Shown: positions 11,244 through 23,377 of the stretch, piece by piece
Layout of the letters: every line of letters starts with the position of its first letter
How positions within the stretch are numbered: position 1 is the stretch's first letter
Assembly (NCBI GenBank): GCA_963835685.1
Contig: CAWIGI010000020.1
Location: forward strand, 46,496-110,495
Reading direction: 5' to 3'
DNA from: DATAGF01 sp963835685
GTDB taxonomy: Bacteria; Actinomycetota; Thermoleophilia; Miltoncostaeales; Miltoncostaeaceae
Length of the DNA stretch: 64,000 bases
Notes under the pieces: model-generated
What the model was told of the DNA's origin: nothing
The model's database searches: none
Seen by the model: the letters and a program-made list of their open reading frames with translations, nothing else
Made by a program: the position numbers and the translations under genes

Positions 11244-12054
11244 TCACGGCTGGGCGGGGGCGGGCTCGGCCTGGGCGGGGGCGGTCGTGGCGGGCGCCGC
11301 GGCGCCGCCGGCCGGCGCCTGGCCGGGCTGCGGCTGCCTGGCCACCTGGGCCTGCGCCTGCGCGACCCAGGCCTCGTAGTCGGCGGGCTCCATCACGATC
11401 ACGCGGGCCCGCATGAGCCCGTGCCCGACGCCGCACAGCTCGGCGCAGACCACCTGGTAGGTGCCGGGGCGGTCGGGGTTGAAGATCAGCCGTGGTCGTG
11501 ATGCCCGGCACGACGTCCTGCTTGACGCGGAACTCCTTGACGTAGAAGTCGTGGATGACGTCCTGCGAGCGCATCTCCAGCTCGACCTGGCGGCCCGCCG
11601 GCACCCGCATGTCGCCGGAGGCGATGCCGGCCTCGCGGTTCACGAACTCCCAGGTGAACTGCTCGGCGGTCACCTCGACCACCATCCGGTCGCTCGCGAG
11701 GGCCTCGTTGTCGGAGAGCACGAGGTAGGCCCACACGGCCATCACCCCCAGCAGGACCGCCGGCACGATCGTCCAGACGATCTCGAGCTTGGTGTTGCCG
11801 TGGATCGGGGGGCCGTCGCTGTCGTCGCCGGGCTTGGCGCGGAAGCGCCAGGCGCAGTAGACGATCACCACCGTCACGAGGGTGAAGATCACGACCGAGG
11901 CCCAGACGACGAACCACAGCAGGGTGTCGACGCGCTCGGCCTGCTCCGCCGCCTGCACCGGGATCCAGTCGATCGCCAGCGCCACCGCGACCGTCGCGCC
12001 GCCGATGATGAGCGTGAGGATCAGCAGCGGAACGGTGTGGCGCGACCTCAGCAC
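11244..12054 (-). CDS. ctaC: cytochrome c oxidase subunit II, one frameshift
   Basis: Subunit II carries the CuA centre that accepts electrons from cytochrome c. It has about 270 residues: two N-terminal membrane helices (about 8-28 and 45-68), then a cupredoxin domain with WEFVNREAG and DVIHDFYVKEFRVKQD (first CuA His) and the CuA motif CAELCGVGHGLM. One frame change lies near 11490, where LIFNPDRPGTYQVV resumes in another frame. The tail is Ala/Gln/Pro-rich and lacks a fused cytochrome c; the separate lipoprotein cytochrome at 7385 probably substitutes. The GTG start at 12054 is 6 nt from a TAGTTT -10 box, so this is the head of a probably leaderless ctaCDE-cyt c operon. Confidence 0.9.
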
Positions 12055-12060
12055 GCGGGC

Positions 12061-12066
12061 AAACTA
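12061..12066 (-). promoter_or_regulatory. -10 box of the ctaCDE operon (leaderless)
   Basis: TAGTTT lies 6 nt upstream of the ctaC GTG start. This matches the TANNNT-to-start spacing of other leaderless genes in the window. Confidence 0.55.
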
Positions 12067-12131
12067 TCAGGTGCCCTCCGGCCCGAGACGGGCGTCGTGA
12101 TGGGTCACACGTCCCCTTCGTGACGGCGTTC

Positions 12132-12154
12132 AGCGGGCCTCTCGCGGGCCCGCT
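12132..12154 (-). terminator. hairpin downstream of the MFS gene
   Basis: AGCGGGCC and GGCCCGCT form an 8-bp stem around a 7-nt loop, 20 nt after the MFS stop and before the ctaC promoter. No T-tract follows, so intrinsic termination is uncertain. Confidence 0.35.
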
Positions 12155-12173
12155 GGGACGCGCTGGGGACCCC

Positions 12174-13397
12174 CTACGCAGACCCCGGCCGCGCCGCCGC
12201 GCCCGGCGACCAGTTGGTCCTGAGCCTCATGGCGCCCGCGGCGCAGAGGGCGAACAGGACGGCGCCGAGGATGAGGGGGCTGGCGATGCCGACGTGCTGG
12301 AAGAGCAGCGTCCCGATGACCGGGCCGGCGATGCGCGCCGCCCCGCCCACCGAGGCCGTCAGCCCCAGCACCGTCCCCTGCTCCGCCTCGCCGGCCGTCA
12401 GCGAGATCAGCGCGGTCGTGGCCGCGAACACGAGCCCGGAGCCCACCGCCAGCACCGCGAGCCCCGGCAGCAGCGCCCAGAGGCTCTCGGAGACGGCGAC
12501 CAGCAGCAGCCCCACCGCCGTGCCGGCGAGGCCGGCGATCATCACGCGGCCCTCCCCGAACCGCTCCGCGAGCCGGCCGACCAGCAGCCCCTGGGCCACC
12601 GCCGCCATCACCCCGATGAAGGCGAAGAGCGCCGCGATCTCCACCGCCCCGTAGTCGAAGCGCCGCTCGCCGAAGAGGGCGAAGGTGGCCTCCATGGCCA
12701 CGAAGGCGAAGGTGGCGACGAACGAGAGCCAGACCAGCGGGCCGAGCTGGCGGCTGGCGAGGGCCCGGCGCAGGACCTCGAGCCGGGGGGCAGGGGCGCG
12801 GGGCGCGTCCGGCCGGAGCGACTCGGGCAGCCTGCGGTGGGCGATGACCAGGTTCAGCGCCGCGAGGCCCGCGGCCACGAAGAACGGCAGGCGGGCGTCA
12901 ACGGCCGAGAAGACCGCGCCGAAGGCGGGCCCGAGGATGAACCCCAGGCCGAAGGCGGCGCCGATCAGCCCCATCCCGCGGGCGCGGTCGCGGGCGGTGG
13001 TGACGTCGGCGACGTACGCCTGGGCGGCCGCGTAGGAGGCGCCGGCGACGCCCTGCAGGACCCGCGCGACCCAGATCAGCACCAGCGTCTGCGCCAGGCC
13101 GATCAGCAGCGCGGCGACCGCGCTGCCGGCGAGGGAGGCCAGGATCACCGGCCGGCGTCCGTAGCGGTCGGAGAGGCGGCCCCACAGGGGCGCGAACAGC
13201 AGCTGGGCGACCGCGTACGAGGCCGTCAGCAGCCCGATCTCGGTGGGCGAGGCGCCGAACTCCTCGGCCCAGAGGGGCAGGATCGGCAGCACGATCCCGA
13301 ACCCGACGAGGTCGATGACCACCGTCGTGAAGACGATGCCGAGCGGGGAGAGGAAGAACGACGGCCCCCGCCCCCCCTGAGCGGTCCCGCGCCTCAT
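12174..13397 (-). CDS. MFS transporter, TetA/DHA1-like drug:proton antiporter
   Basis: A 407-residue, 12-helix major facilitator. The loop 2-3 motif A is very clear (GRLSDRYGRRPVILAS, about residues 75-90), as is motif B/C-type glycine packing in helix 5 (GAAFGLGFILGPAFGA). The N-terminal IDLVGFGIVLPILPLWAEEFGA segment is typical of the TetA-like DHA1 group. It probably exports a hydrophobic drug or metabolite; the substrate cannot be read from sequence. The ATG at 13397 is 6 nt from a TAGCCT -10 box that overlaps the ctaB stop codon, so it can be transcribed on its own as a leaderless mRNA even though it follows ctaB by only 9 nt. Confidence 0.88.
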   Translation of the reverse strand: MRRGTAQGGRGPSFFLSPLGIVFTTVVIDLVGFGIVLPILPLWAEEFGASPTEIGLLTASYAVAQLLFAPLWGRLSDRYGRRPVILASLAGSAVAALLIGLAQTLVLIWVARVLQGVAGASYAAAQAYVADVTTARDRARGMGLIGAAFGLGFILGPAFGAVFSAVDARLPFFVAAGLAALNLVIAHRRLPESLRPDAPRAPAPRLEVLRRALASRQLGPLVWLSFVATFAFVAMEATFALFGERRFDYGAVEIAALFAFIGVMAAVAQGLLVGRLAERFGEGRVMIAGLAGTAVGLLLVAVSESLWALLPGLAVLAVGSGLVFAATTALISLTAGEAEQGTVLGLTASVGGAARIAGPVIGTLLFQHVGIASPLILGAVLFALCAAGAMRLRTNWSPGAAARPGSA

Positions 13398-13406
13398 CGC
13401 CGCAGG

Positions 13407-14299
<893 letters not shown>

Positions 14300-14303
<4 letters not shown>

Positions 14304-14491
14304 GCGGCCACCGCGAAGCCCACCAGCGCGACGAGCAGCGCGATCGGCACGACGACCCAGAGCGCCTCGAGGCGCCGGTGGGCGGAGGTGCCGCCGCGGT
14401 CGCGCCCCGCGACGGCCGAGCGCGCGAGGACGACGATCGCCGGCAGGGCGAGGGCGACGACCAAGACGAGTGCGAGGACGCGGAGCGTCAT
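14300..14491 (-). CDS. small two-helix membrane protein upstream of ctaB
   Basis: A 63-residue protein made almost entirely of two transmembrane helices (about residues 3-20 and 43-62) joined by a basic loop (RSAVAGRDRGGTSAHRR). The second helix (EALWVVVPIALLVALVGFAV) resembles the second membrane helix of subunit II-type proteins (cf. EIVWTIVPAVLL in ctaC), so it may be a small oxidase assembly or accessory protein. That resemblance is weak evidence. It overlaps ctaB by GTGA and is itself overlapped (ATGA) by a 6-codon leader ORF. Confidence 0.6.
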
Positions 14492-14508
14492 GACGGCCGG
14501 CCGGTCAC
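14488..14508 (-). other. 6-codon leader ORF coupled to the small membrane protein
   Basis: GTG 14508 encodes MTGRPS and stops at a TGA that overlaps the ATG of the next gene as ATGA. It sits 7 nt downstream of the TATATT box, so it would be the leaderless 5' end of the transcript, with translation handed over by termination-reinitiation. This is inference from geometry only. Confidence 0.35.
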
Positions 14509-14515
14509 CGCGCCG

Positions 14516-14523
14516 AATATAGC
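14516..14523. promoter_or_regulatory. overlapping bidirectional -10 boxes
   Basis: AATATAGC reads TATATT on the minus strand and TATAGC on the plus strand. Each is 7 nt from a potential leaderless start: GTG 14508 on minus and ATG 14531 on plus. It is an AT-rich island within very GC-rich DNA, so opposing transcription from one shared core element is likely. Confidence 0.45.
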
Positions 14524-14530
14524 CCAGCCC

Positions 14531-14548
14531 ATGGGCCGGGTCGGGTGA
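14531..14548 (+). other. 5-codon leader ORF coupled to the FAD protein
   Basis: ATG 14531 encodes MGRVG and ends at TGA 14546-14548, overlapping the GTG at 14545. It mirrors the leader ORF on the opposite strand. It supports 14545 as the real start of the downstream gene. Confidence 0.35.
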
Positions 14549-15880
14549 CGGACGTCCCGCGCCGGTTGACGCCGACACCGGCCGGCGCTGATGTTCCGGG
14601 CGTGCCGACCTACGACGCGCTGGTCCTCGGGGCCGGCCCCGCGGGCCTCGGGGCCGCGCTCCTGCTCGTCCGCGAGGGGGCCCGGGTCGCCGTGGTCGAG
14701 GCGCGCGACGAGGTCGGCGGCCTCTGCGTCACGCGGCGTCGCGACGGCTTCGCGTACGACGTCGGCGGCCACATCCCCTTCGTCCGGGACGGGGCGCGCC
14801 TCGAGTGGCTCCGCGCCCTCCTCGGCCCCGACCTGCGCCTCGTCAACCGGCCGGTGGCGTGCGTGCGCGACGGCAGGATCGTGCCCGGCCGCTACCTCGA
14901 CCAGCGCCCCGAGCCCCCGTTGACGCCGGCCCCGCGGGACGAGTCGGCCGGCGGCGAGCTGGGCGCGCGGTTCGGGGCCGACTTCGTCGACGGCGTCCTG
15001 CGCCGCTACCTCGAGAAGATCGACGGCGTGCCGCTGGAGCGGATCCCCGGCGAGCGGGCCCGGCGGCTGCTCGAGGACCAGGCCGCACCGAACGGGTTCG
15101 TCTTCCCCGCCCACGGGATCGGCCAGCTGATGGACGCGATGGCGGACGCCGCGGTCGGCGCCGGGGCCGAGCTGCGCCTGGGCACGCGCCTGGCCGCCCT
15201 CCGGGTGCCGGCCGGCCGCGTGGCCGGCGCGCTCGTCGAGGGGCCGGGAGGCCCGGAGGAGCTGGAGGCCGGCCAGGCCGTGGTGGCCCTGCCGGCCGGC
15301 GCGGCGGCGAGGCTGGCCGAGCCGGCGCCGCCCGCCTCCGCGACGCCCGAGGTGCGGATGCGGGCCGTCTGCATCGTGTACCTCGAGCCCGAGACGGCCG
15401 GGCGGGCGGCTGACGCCCGAGGCGTGGATCCAGGTCGACGACCCGCGCGTGCCGTTCGCGCGCGCGTTCGAGCCGGTCAACTGGAGCCCCGCGCTCGCGC
15501 CGGCGGGCCGCACCGTCGTCGGCCTCGAGTGCTACTGCCAGGCCGACCCCGCCGACCCGGTCTGGGGCCTCGACGACGCCGCCCTGGCGCGGGCCTGCGC
15601 CCGGGCGCTGTCCGACCCGCTCGGGTGGCTGGAGGACCCGGACGCCGCGGCCCTCCTCGAGGTGCTTCGCCTGCCGCGCGCCTACCCGGTGCCGGACCTC
15701 GCGCAGGTGCCGGCCGTCCGCGCCCCGGCCCTCTGGCTCGACGGCATCGAGGGCGTCCACCTCGCGCCCGGCTCCGCGGTGATCGAGGCCATCGAGGCGG
15801 GCGAGCGCGCCGCGCGCGCCGTGCTCGCCGGCGAGGCCGGCCCCCGGATCGACCCGTCCGGGGTCCCGCCGATCAGCTAG
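14545..15880 (+). CDS. FAD-dependent amine oxidase/protoporphyrinogen-oxidase-like protein, one frameshift
   Basis: About 445 residues of an NAD(P)-binding Rossmann/FAD amine oxidase family protein. The dinucleotide motif LVLGAGPAGLGAALLL and the following VVEARDEVGGLC (flavin ribose-binding Glu and GG doublet) lie at about residues 25-65, followed by YDVGGHIPF. PAHGIGQLMDAMADAA is the typical middle segment of HemY and UDP-galactopyranose-mutase-like proteins. A one-base change near 15405 moves the C-terminal third (from LTPEAWIQVDD) to another frame, ending GIEGVHLAPGSAVIEAIEAGERAA, which is the family's FAD-binding C-terminal segment. GTG 14545 is preferred for its overlap with a short leader ORF; GTG 14602 is the alternative. 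Substrate unknown. It lies 9 nt before glcD. Confidence 0.75.
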
Positions 15881-15889
15881 CGTCAACCG

Positions 15890-17336
15890 GTGGCGACGGT
15901 CGCGACCCGCGATCTCCGAGCGCTTCCTGGCGCTGCTCGACCGCGAGCGCGTGATCGACCACCCGCTCGAGCGCCGCCTCTACTCGCGCGACGGCTCGAT
16001 CGCCGAGGGCGACTGCGGCCTGGTGGTGCTGCCGGAGACGACCGAGGAGGTCGTCGCCTGCGTGCGGCTCGCCCGCGAGCTCGACCTGGCCGTGGTGCCG
16101 CGCGGGTCCGGCACCGGGCTCTGCGGCGGGCGCCGTGCCGCTGGACGGGGGGGTGGTGCTGTCGGTCGCGCGCATGACGCGGGTGCTCGAGATCGACCCC
16201 GAGGTGCCGTGCGCGCGGGTGGAGCCCGGGCGTGCTCAACCTCGACCTGTCCGGCCGCGGTCCGCCACCTCGGCCTCCACTACGCGCCCGACCCCTCGAG
16301 CCAGCAGGCCTGCTCGATCGGCGGCAACGTCGCCACCAACGCGGGCGGCCCCCACTGCCTGGCCTCGGGGGTCACGGCGCAGCACGTGCTGGGCATGGAG
16401 ATCGTGCTCGGCGACGGCGAGGTGCTGCGCCTCGGCGGCACGGCGCCCGACCCGCCGGGCTACGACCTGCGCGGCTTCGTGGTGGGCGGCGAGGGGACGC
16501 TCGGGATCGTGACCGAGGTGACCGTGCGCCTGATGCGCAACCCGCCGGAGGTGCGGACGATGCTGCTCGACTTCCCCACGGTGCGCGCCGCGGGCGAGGC
16601 GGTCGGCGGCATCATCTCCGCCGGGGTGATCCCCGCCGCGATGGAGATGATGGACCGGCGCATGACGGCGGCCGTCGAGCAGTTCGTGCACGCCGACCTG
16701 CCGGTCAACGCGGCGGCGGTGCTGCTCGTGGAGGTCAACGGCACCCCGGCCGAGGTGGCGGCGCACACCGCGGTGGTCGAGGGCGTCGGCCTCGGGCACG
16801 GCGCGCGGCGGGTGCGGGTCGCGCGCGACGAGGCCGAGCGGGCGCTGTTCTGGAAGGCCCGCAAGAGCGCCTTCGGGGCCGTGGCCCGCGTCGCGCCGAA
16901 CTACTACCTCCACGACTGCGTGGTGCCGCGCACCCGGCTGGTCGGGGTGCTCGAGCGCATCGAGGAGATCGCGGCCGCGCACGACCTCATCGTCATGAAC
17001 GTGTTCCACGCGGGCGACGGGAACCTGCACCCGCTCATCGCGTTCGACCGCCGCGACGCCGAGCAGGTCGAGCGCGTCCACGCGGCCGGGAAGGAGATCA
17101 TCGAGGCGTGCGTCGCGGTCGGGGGGGTCCTGTCCGGCGAGCACGGCATCGGCCTGGAGAAGCGCGACTTCATGCCGCTCACCTTCGACGCGGTCTCCCT
17201 CGCCGCCCAGGCCTGCGCCCGCGACGCCTTCGACCCCGGCGGGCGGCTCAACCCGGACAAGGTCCTGCCGCTCGGCAGCCGCTGCGGCGAGCTGGTGCTC
17301 GACGCCGGGTCGCTGCCGCCGGGCACCTGGCTGTGA
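15890..17336 (+). CDS. glcD: glycolate oxidase subunit GlcD (FAD-binding), frameshifted
   Basis: FAD-linked subunit that oxidises glycolate, or a related 2-hydroxy acid such as D-lactate, to the 2-oxo acid. It is about 480 residues once three indels (near 15913, 16130 and 16232) are bridged. The PCMH-type FAD domain shows VPRGSGTGLCGG and SIGGNVATNAGG, then VVGGEGTLGIVTEV. The C-terminal cap contains NVFHAGDGNLHP and SGEHGIGLEKRDFM, both hallmark metal/substrate-site motifs of this family. The start is GTG 15890. The stop overlaps glcE as GTGA. Frame loss in only the first 350 bp with perfect conservation elsewhere argues for sequence error. Confidence 0.9.
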
Positions 17337-18404
17337 CCGAGGTCCTCTCGCCCGCCTCGCCGCAGGACGCGGCCGCGGCGCTGGCCGAGGCGACCGCCGC
17401 GCGCGCGTCCGTCAACGTCGTGGGCGGGGGCACCCGCTCGCGCCGGGGGCGCCCCGGCCCGCCGCCGGACCGCGAGCTGCGCACCGCCGGGCTGCGCGCG
17501 GTCGTCGCCCACGAGCCGGCCGACCTGACGGTGACCGTGGAGGCCGGGCTGCCGGCGACCGACCTCGCCGAGCTGGCCGCCTCGGCCGGACAGAGCTGGC
17601 CCCAGGCCGACATCCGGCCCGGCTCGACGGTGGGCGGGGTGCTGGCCGCGGCGGCCAGCGGGCGCGAGCGCCTCCGCATGGGGGCCGTGCGCGACTCCCT
17701 GCTCGAGGTGGTGCTCGCGACCGGCGACGGGCGGCTGGTGACCGGCGGCGGGCGGACCGTGAAGGGCGTCGCCGGGTACGACATCCCGCGGCTGGCCGTC
17801 GGCTCGCTGGGCACGCTGGGCGCGATCGTGCAGGTCACCCTCAAGCTGTGGCCGATCCCCGCCGCGCGCGGCTGGTTCGGCGCCGAGGGGCCCCTGCGGC
17901 GAGCGCGTCGCCGCCGTCGGCCGCGCGCTGGCCGGCCCGGCGCGGCCGGCCTCGGTGCTGCTCACTGCCGGGCGCGGTGGCCGTGGAGCTGGTGGGCCCG
18001 GAGGAGGACGTCCGGCCGCCCGGAGGGGATGGCGGCCGCTCGCCGCGCCGCCCGCCCGAGCCCGCGGGCCGCGGGCATGCTGGAGGCCGGCGTGCCGCCG
18101 CCGCGGCTCGGCGAGCTGGTCGCGCGCCTGGAGGACGCGGCGCTGGGCTACGAGGCGCGCATGGGCGTCGGCACCTGCCTGGTGGCCGTGGACGGCCGCC
18201 GAGGACGTGTCGCGCGCGCTCGCGCCTGTCGCGGTCGATCTCGGCGGTCATGCCCAGGTGGTCGACGGCCCGGACGACCTCCGCGCCGACCCCTGGGGCC
18301 CGCCGCCGCCCGGCCTTGAGCTGATGCGCCGGCTGCGCGACGCCTTCGACCCGGCCGGGGTCCTCAACCGCCGGATGCTGCTCTGGGAGCCCGCGCCGGC
18401 ATGA
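17333..18404 (+). CDS. glcE: glycolate oxidase subunit GlcE, frameshifted
   Basis: Second FAD-binding subunit of glycolate oxidase. The N-terminal 180 residues are intact: VNVVGGGTRSRRG, then RPGSTVGGVLAAAASG, and GGRTVKGVAGYDIPRLAVGS, the last being diagnostic of GlcE. From about 17895 to 18240 the reading frame changes at least four times, before the C-terminal LELMRRLRDAFDPAGVLNRR resumes and ends at 18404. It overlaps glcD (GTGA) and glcF (ATGA). The expected length is about 355 residues. Confidence 0.82.
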
Positions 18405-19655
18405 GCGCGGTCGCCCGCTGGGACCCGGACCTCCTCGCGCCGGCCACCGACGACGTCGTCAAGTGCGTGGCCTGCGGCCTGTGCCTGCCCCACTGCCCCA
18501 CCTTCCGGCTCACCGGCCGCGAGACCGCCTCGCCGCGGGGCAGGATCGCCGCGATGCGGGCGGTGGAGGAGGGCCACGGCGAGGTCAACGCCTCGTTCAC
18601 GACGATGATGGACGAGTGCCTGGCGTGCCGCGCCTGCGAGGCGGCGTGCCCCAGCGGCGTGCCGTTCGGGCGGATGATCGAGGCGGCGCGCGCCCAGGCC
18701 GAGCCCACCCGGAGCGCCCGGGAGCGGGGCGTCAAGCGGCTCGGCCTCGCCGGCGTGCTCCCGCGTCCTCGGCTCGTGCTGGCGGCCGGCTGGCTGCTCG
18801 CGGCCGCGCGGGCCCTGCGCCTCGACCGGCTCGCCCCGCCCGCCCAGCGGGCCTCCACCCCGCCCGCGAGCCTCGGCGAGATGCTGCGCCCGATCCCGGA
18901 GCCGGCTGGGCGCCGGCCCGACGGCGACGGTGCTGTCGGGATGCGTCATGGAGGTCGCCTTCCGGCCCGTCCAGCGAGCGACGATGCGCGCCGTGGCCGC
19001 CGCCGGCTACCGGGCCGTCCGCACCGCTCCGGGCGCCTGCTGCGGCGCGCTCGCGATGCACCACGGCCAGCCCGAGGCGGCCAGGGAGATGGCCCGCGCC
19101 CGCATCCCGGAGCTGGAGGCGGGCGAGATCGTGGTCGTCAACGCGTCGGGGTGCAGCGCCCACGTGCGCGCCTACGGGGAGCTGCTGGCCGACGACCCGG
19201 CCTGGGCCGAGCGGGCCGAGCGGGTCGCGGCCAGGGTGCGCGACCTGATCGAGCTGGAGCTGCCCGAGCGCGACGGCCGCCTCGGGCGGGTCGCGGTGCA
19301 CGACGCGTGCCACCACCTGCACGCGCAGCGGATCGAGCCGCGCGCGATGCTCCGGCGCGCCGGCGCCGAGTGCGTCAACCTCGGCGACGGGGGCCGTTGC
19401 TGCGGCGCGGCCGGCCTCTACAGCGTCCTGCAGCCGGAGCTCGCCGGGCGGCTGCGGCGCCAGAAGGCCGAGGCGATCGCCGCGGCCGGCGCGCCCGTCG
19501 TGGCGGTCGCCAACCCGGGCTGCGCGATCCAGATCGCGGCCGGCCTGCGCGAGATCGGCTCCACCGCCCGCGTCGCGCACCCCGCCGAGCTGGTGGCGCC
19601 CGCGCGACCGGAATCGCTCGCGGACACCGGTGCTCGATCGGGAGGGACGGGATGA
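18401..19655 (+). CDS. glcF: glycolate oxidase iron-sulfur subunit GlcF, one frameshift
   Basis: Iron-sulfur subunit passing electrons from GlcDE to the quinone pool. Two 4Fe-4S motifs are present near the N terminus: CVACGLCLPHCP (about residues 22-33) and CLACRACEAACP (about 75-86). After a frame change near 18908, the two CCG domains follow, with SGC, CCGALAMHHG, DACHHLHAQR and CCGAAGLYSVLQPE. The length of about 417 residues is normal. Overlaps are 4 bp with glcE upstream and ATGA with the SnoaL gene downstream, so the whole set is one operon. Confidence 0.9.
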
Positions 19656-20044
19656 CGGCCAATGGCGAGCGGGTGCGGAGCTTCTACGAGCGGATGGCGC
19701 AGGGCGACTTCGCGGCCATGGAGATCTTCCACCCGGAGGTGGAGTTCGCGATGCCGGAGGTGCTGCCGCACGGCGGCACCATCGTGGGGCGCGACGCGCT
19801 CGCGGCGTACTTCGGCGAGGTCCAGTCGCGGTGGGACGACTTCAGCGCGAACGCGGACGACTTCATCGACGGTGGCGATCGCGTCGTCGCCCTGGGGCGG
19901 TTCTGCGGCCGCCCGAAGGCCAACGGCCGGTACGTCGAGATCCCCTTCGCGCTCGTCTGGACCCTGCGCGACGGCCAAGCCGTGCGGGTGGACGAGTTCA
20001 CCGACACGGCGATGCTCCTGGAGGCCCTGCGGCCCGTGGGGTGA
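19652..20044 (+). CDS. SnoaL-like protein
   Basis: A 130-residue NTF2-like protein (VRSFYERMAQGDFAAMEIFHPEVEF, then GGTIVGRDALAAYF, and the conserved FALVWTLRDG with VDEFTDTAMLLEAL). The SnoaL/ketosteroid-isomerase-like fold is clear, but the reaction is unknown. A GGAGGG ribosome-binding site precedes ATG 19652, which overlaps the glcF stop; its stop in turn overlaps the next gene as GTGA. Confidence 0.82.
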   Translation: MTANGERVRSFYERMAQGDFAAMEIFHPEVEFAMPEVLPHGGTIVGRDALAAYFGEVQSRWDDFSANADDFIDGGDRVVALGRFCGRPKANGRYVEIPFALVWTLRDGQAVRVDEFTDTAMLLEALRPVG

Positions 20045-20698
20045 GCGATACCGAGGCGTACCTCGCCGAGCTGACGCGCCGCATCGCGGCGGCGCTGGGT
20101 GAGGGGCTCGTCGGCGTCTACCTGATGGGCTCGGCGGCGATGGGCGCGTACGTGCCGGGGGTCAGCGACCTCGACGTCTGGGCGCTCGTCCGCGGGCCGG
20201 TGGCGACCGAGGTCAAGGAGGCGCTCGCCGGCCGCGTCGACCAGGCGGCGCTGCCGTGCCCGGCGCGCGGGCTGGAGCTGGTGGTCGCGCGGTTCGGGGA
20301 CGGGGGCGGCCGATCGTCGAGCTGAACCTCGTCGACGGCCCGCGGATGGATCGTCGCGTCGCGCTCGACCCGGCCGGCGAGCCGCGCCACTGGTTCGTGC
20401 TCGACGCCGCGATCGGGCGCGAGCACGCCCGGGCGCTGGCGGGCTCGCCGCCGGCCGAGGCCTTCCCGCCCGTGCCGCGGTCGCTGCAGCTCGCCGCCAT
20501 CGCCGAGTCGCTCGACTGGTACGCCGCGCACGAGCCGGACAACCGCAAGGCCGTCTTGACCGCCGCCCGCGGCTGGCGCTACGTCGTCGAGGGCCGGTGG
20601 TCCTCGAAGGAGGACGCGGCCCGCTGGGCGGCCGCGCGCAGGCCCGACTGGGCGGCGGAGATCGCCGCCGCCCTGGCGGCGCGCCGCGGGACGGGTAG
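20041..20698 (+). CDS. aminoglycoside-nucleotidyltransferase-like protein (AadA family), frameshifted
   Basis: The N terminus from GTG 20041 contains the nucleotidyltransferase motif GVYLMGSAAMGAYVPG with SDLDV (metal-binding Asp pair). Near 20310 the frame shifts by one, and the rest reads PIVELNLVDGPRM through to RKAVLTAARGWRYVVEGRW with SSKEDAARWA, the typical C-terminal helical part of AadA-like adenylyltransferases (DUF4111). The family transfers AMP to aminoglycoside hydroxyls, though many members are unassigned. The end is uncertain: in the second frame there is no stop before the next ABC gene, and the TAG at 20696-20698 needs a further indel. Confidence 0.7.
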
Positions 20699-20789
20699 TT
20701 TCAGACGGAGTCGCAACAGGGAGGAGAGGGGCCGAGTGATCCCGGCACGCGCGAGTCGCCTGCCACGGCGGCCCGCAGGGCGGGGCCTG

Positions 20790-22134
<1,345 letters not shown>

Positions 22135-23377
22135 CGCGGCCGACACCGCCGGCGGCGGCGCGGTCAACGAGGACGTCAGCGGGTCGATCAGCACGCTCGG
22201 CATCTGGGCCGGCGTGGAGCAGGACTCGTTCCAGACCGTCATCGACAGGTTCAACGAGACGTACCCGAACGTCACCGTGAACTACCAGACGGCGGGCGAC
22301 AACCTGGTCACCGTCCTCGGGACGGCGGTGCAGGGCGGCAACCCGCCCGACGTCGCCTTCATCGCCCAGCCCGCGACCGTCCAGGAGTACGCGACCCAGG
22401 GCGAGGCCCAGCCGCTCGACTTCGCCCAGGACGCGGTGGTCAGCAACCTCGGCCAGTCGGTCGCCGACACCGCGACGTTCGACGGGCAGCTCTACGGCGT
22501 CCTCTTCAAGGCGGCCAACAAGTCGCTGGGCTGGTACAACACCCAGGTCTTCGAGGACGCAGGCGTCGAGCCCCCCGCGACCTACGAGGACCTCGCGACG
22601 GAGGCCGACACCATCAAGGCGTCCGGCGTGACCCCCTTCTCGGTGGCGGGCGCCGACGGGTGGACCCTGACCGACCTGTTCGAGAACATCTACCTGCGCA
22701 CGGCGGGCCCCGAGATGTACGACCAGCTGGCGCGCCACGAGATCCCGTGGACCGACCCCACCGTGGTCGATGCCCTCGACCGCATGAAGACGGTCATCGG
22801 CACCGGCGGCAACATCGCCGGTGGGGCGCGGGGGGCGCTGCAGCAGGCCAACCCGCAGGCGGTGCAGCAGCTCTTCACCAGCCCGCCCAAGGCGGGGATG
22901 TACTTCGAGGGCGACTTCGTGCTCACGAACATCACCCAGGAGACGGACGCCCAGCCGGGCGACTACGGCGTGTTCACCTTCCCCTCGGTCAACGGCTCCG
23001 CGCCGGCGGTCGTGGGCGCCGGCGACTTCGCGGTCATGTTCAAGGACTCCCCGGCGGCCCAGGCGTTCATCACCTTCCTGACCACGCCCGAGGCCGCGGA
23101 GGCCTGGGCGTCGCGCGGCGGGTTCCTGAGCGCGAACAAGAACCTCGACCCGGCGGTCTACCCGGACGACATCACCAGGCAGATCGCGACCGACCTGGCC
23201 GAGGCCGAGACCTTCCGCTTCGACCTGTCGGACCTGACGCCGCCGGCGTTCGGCGCGACGGCGGGCCAGGGCATGTGGGCGATCCTGCAGGACTACCTGG
23301 CCAACCCGGGCGACCCGCAGGCCGTCGCCCAGAAGCTCGAGCAGGCCGCCGCCCGGGCCGACTGACGGCCGATCGCG

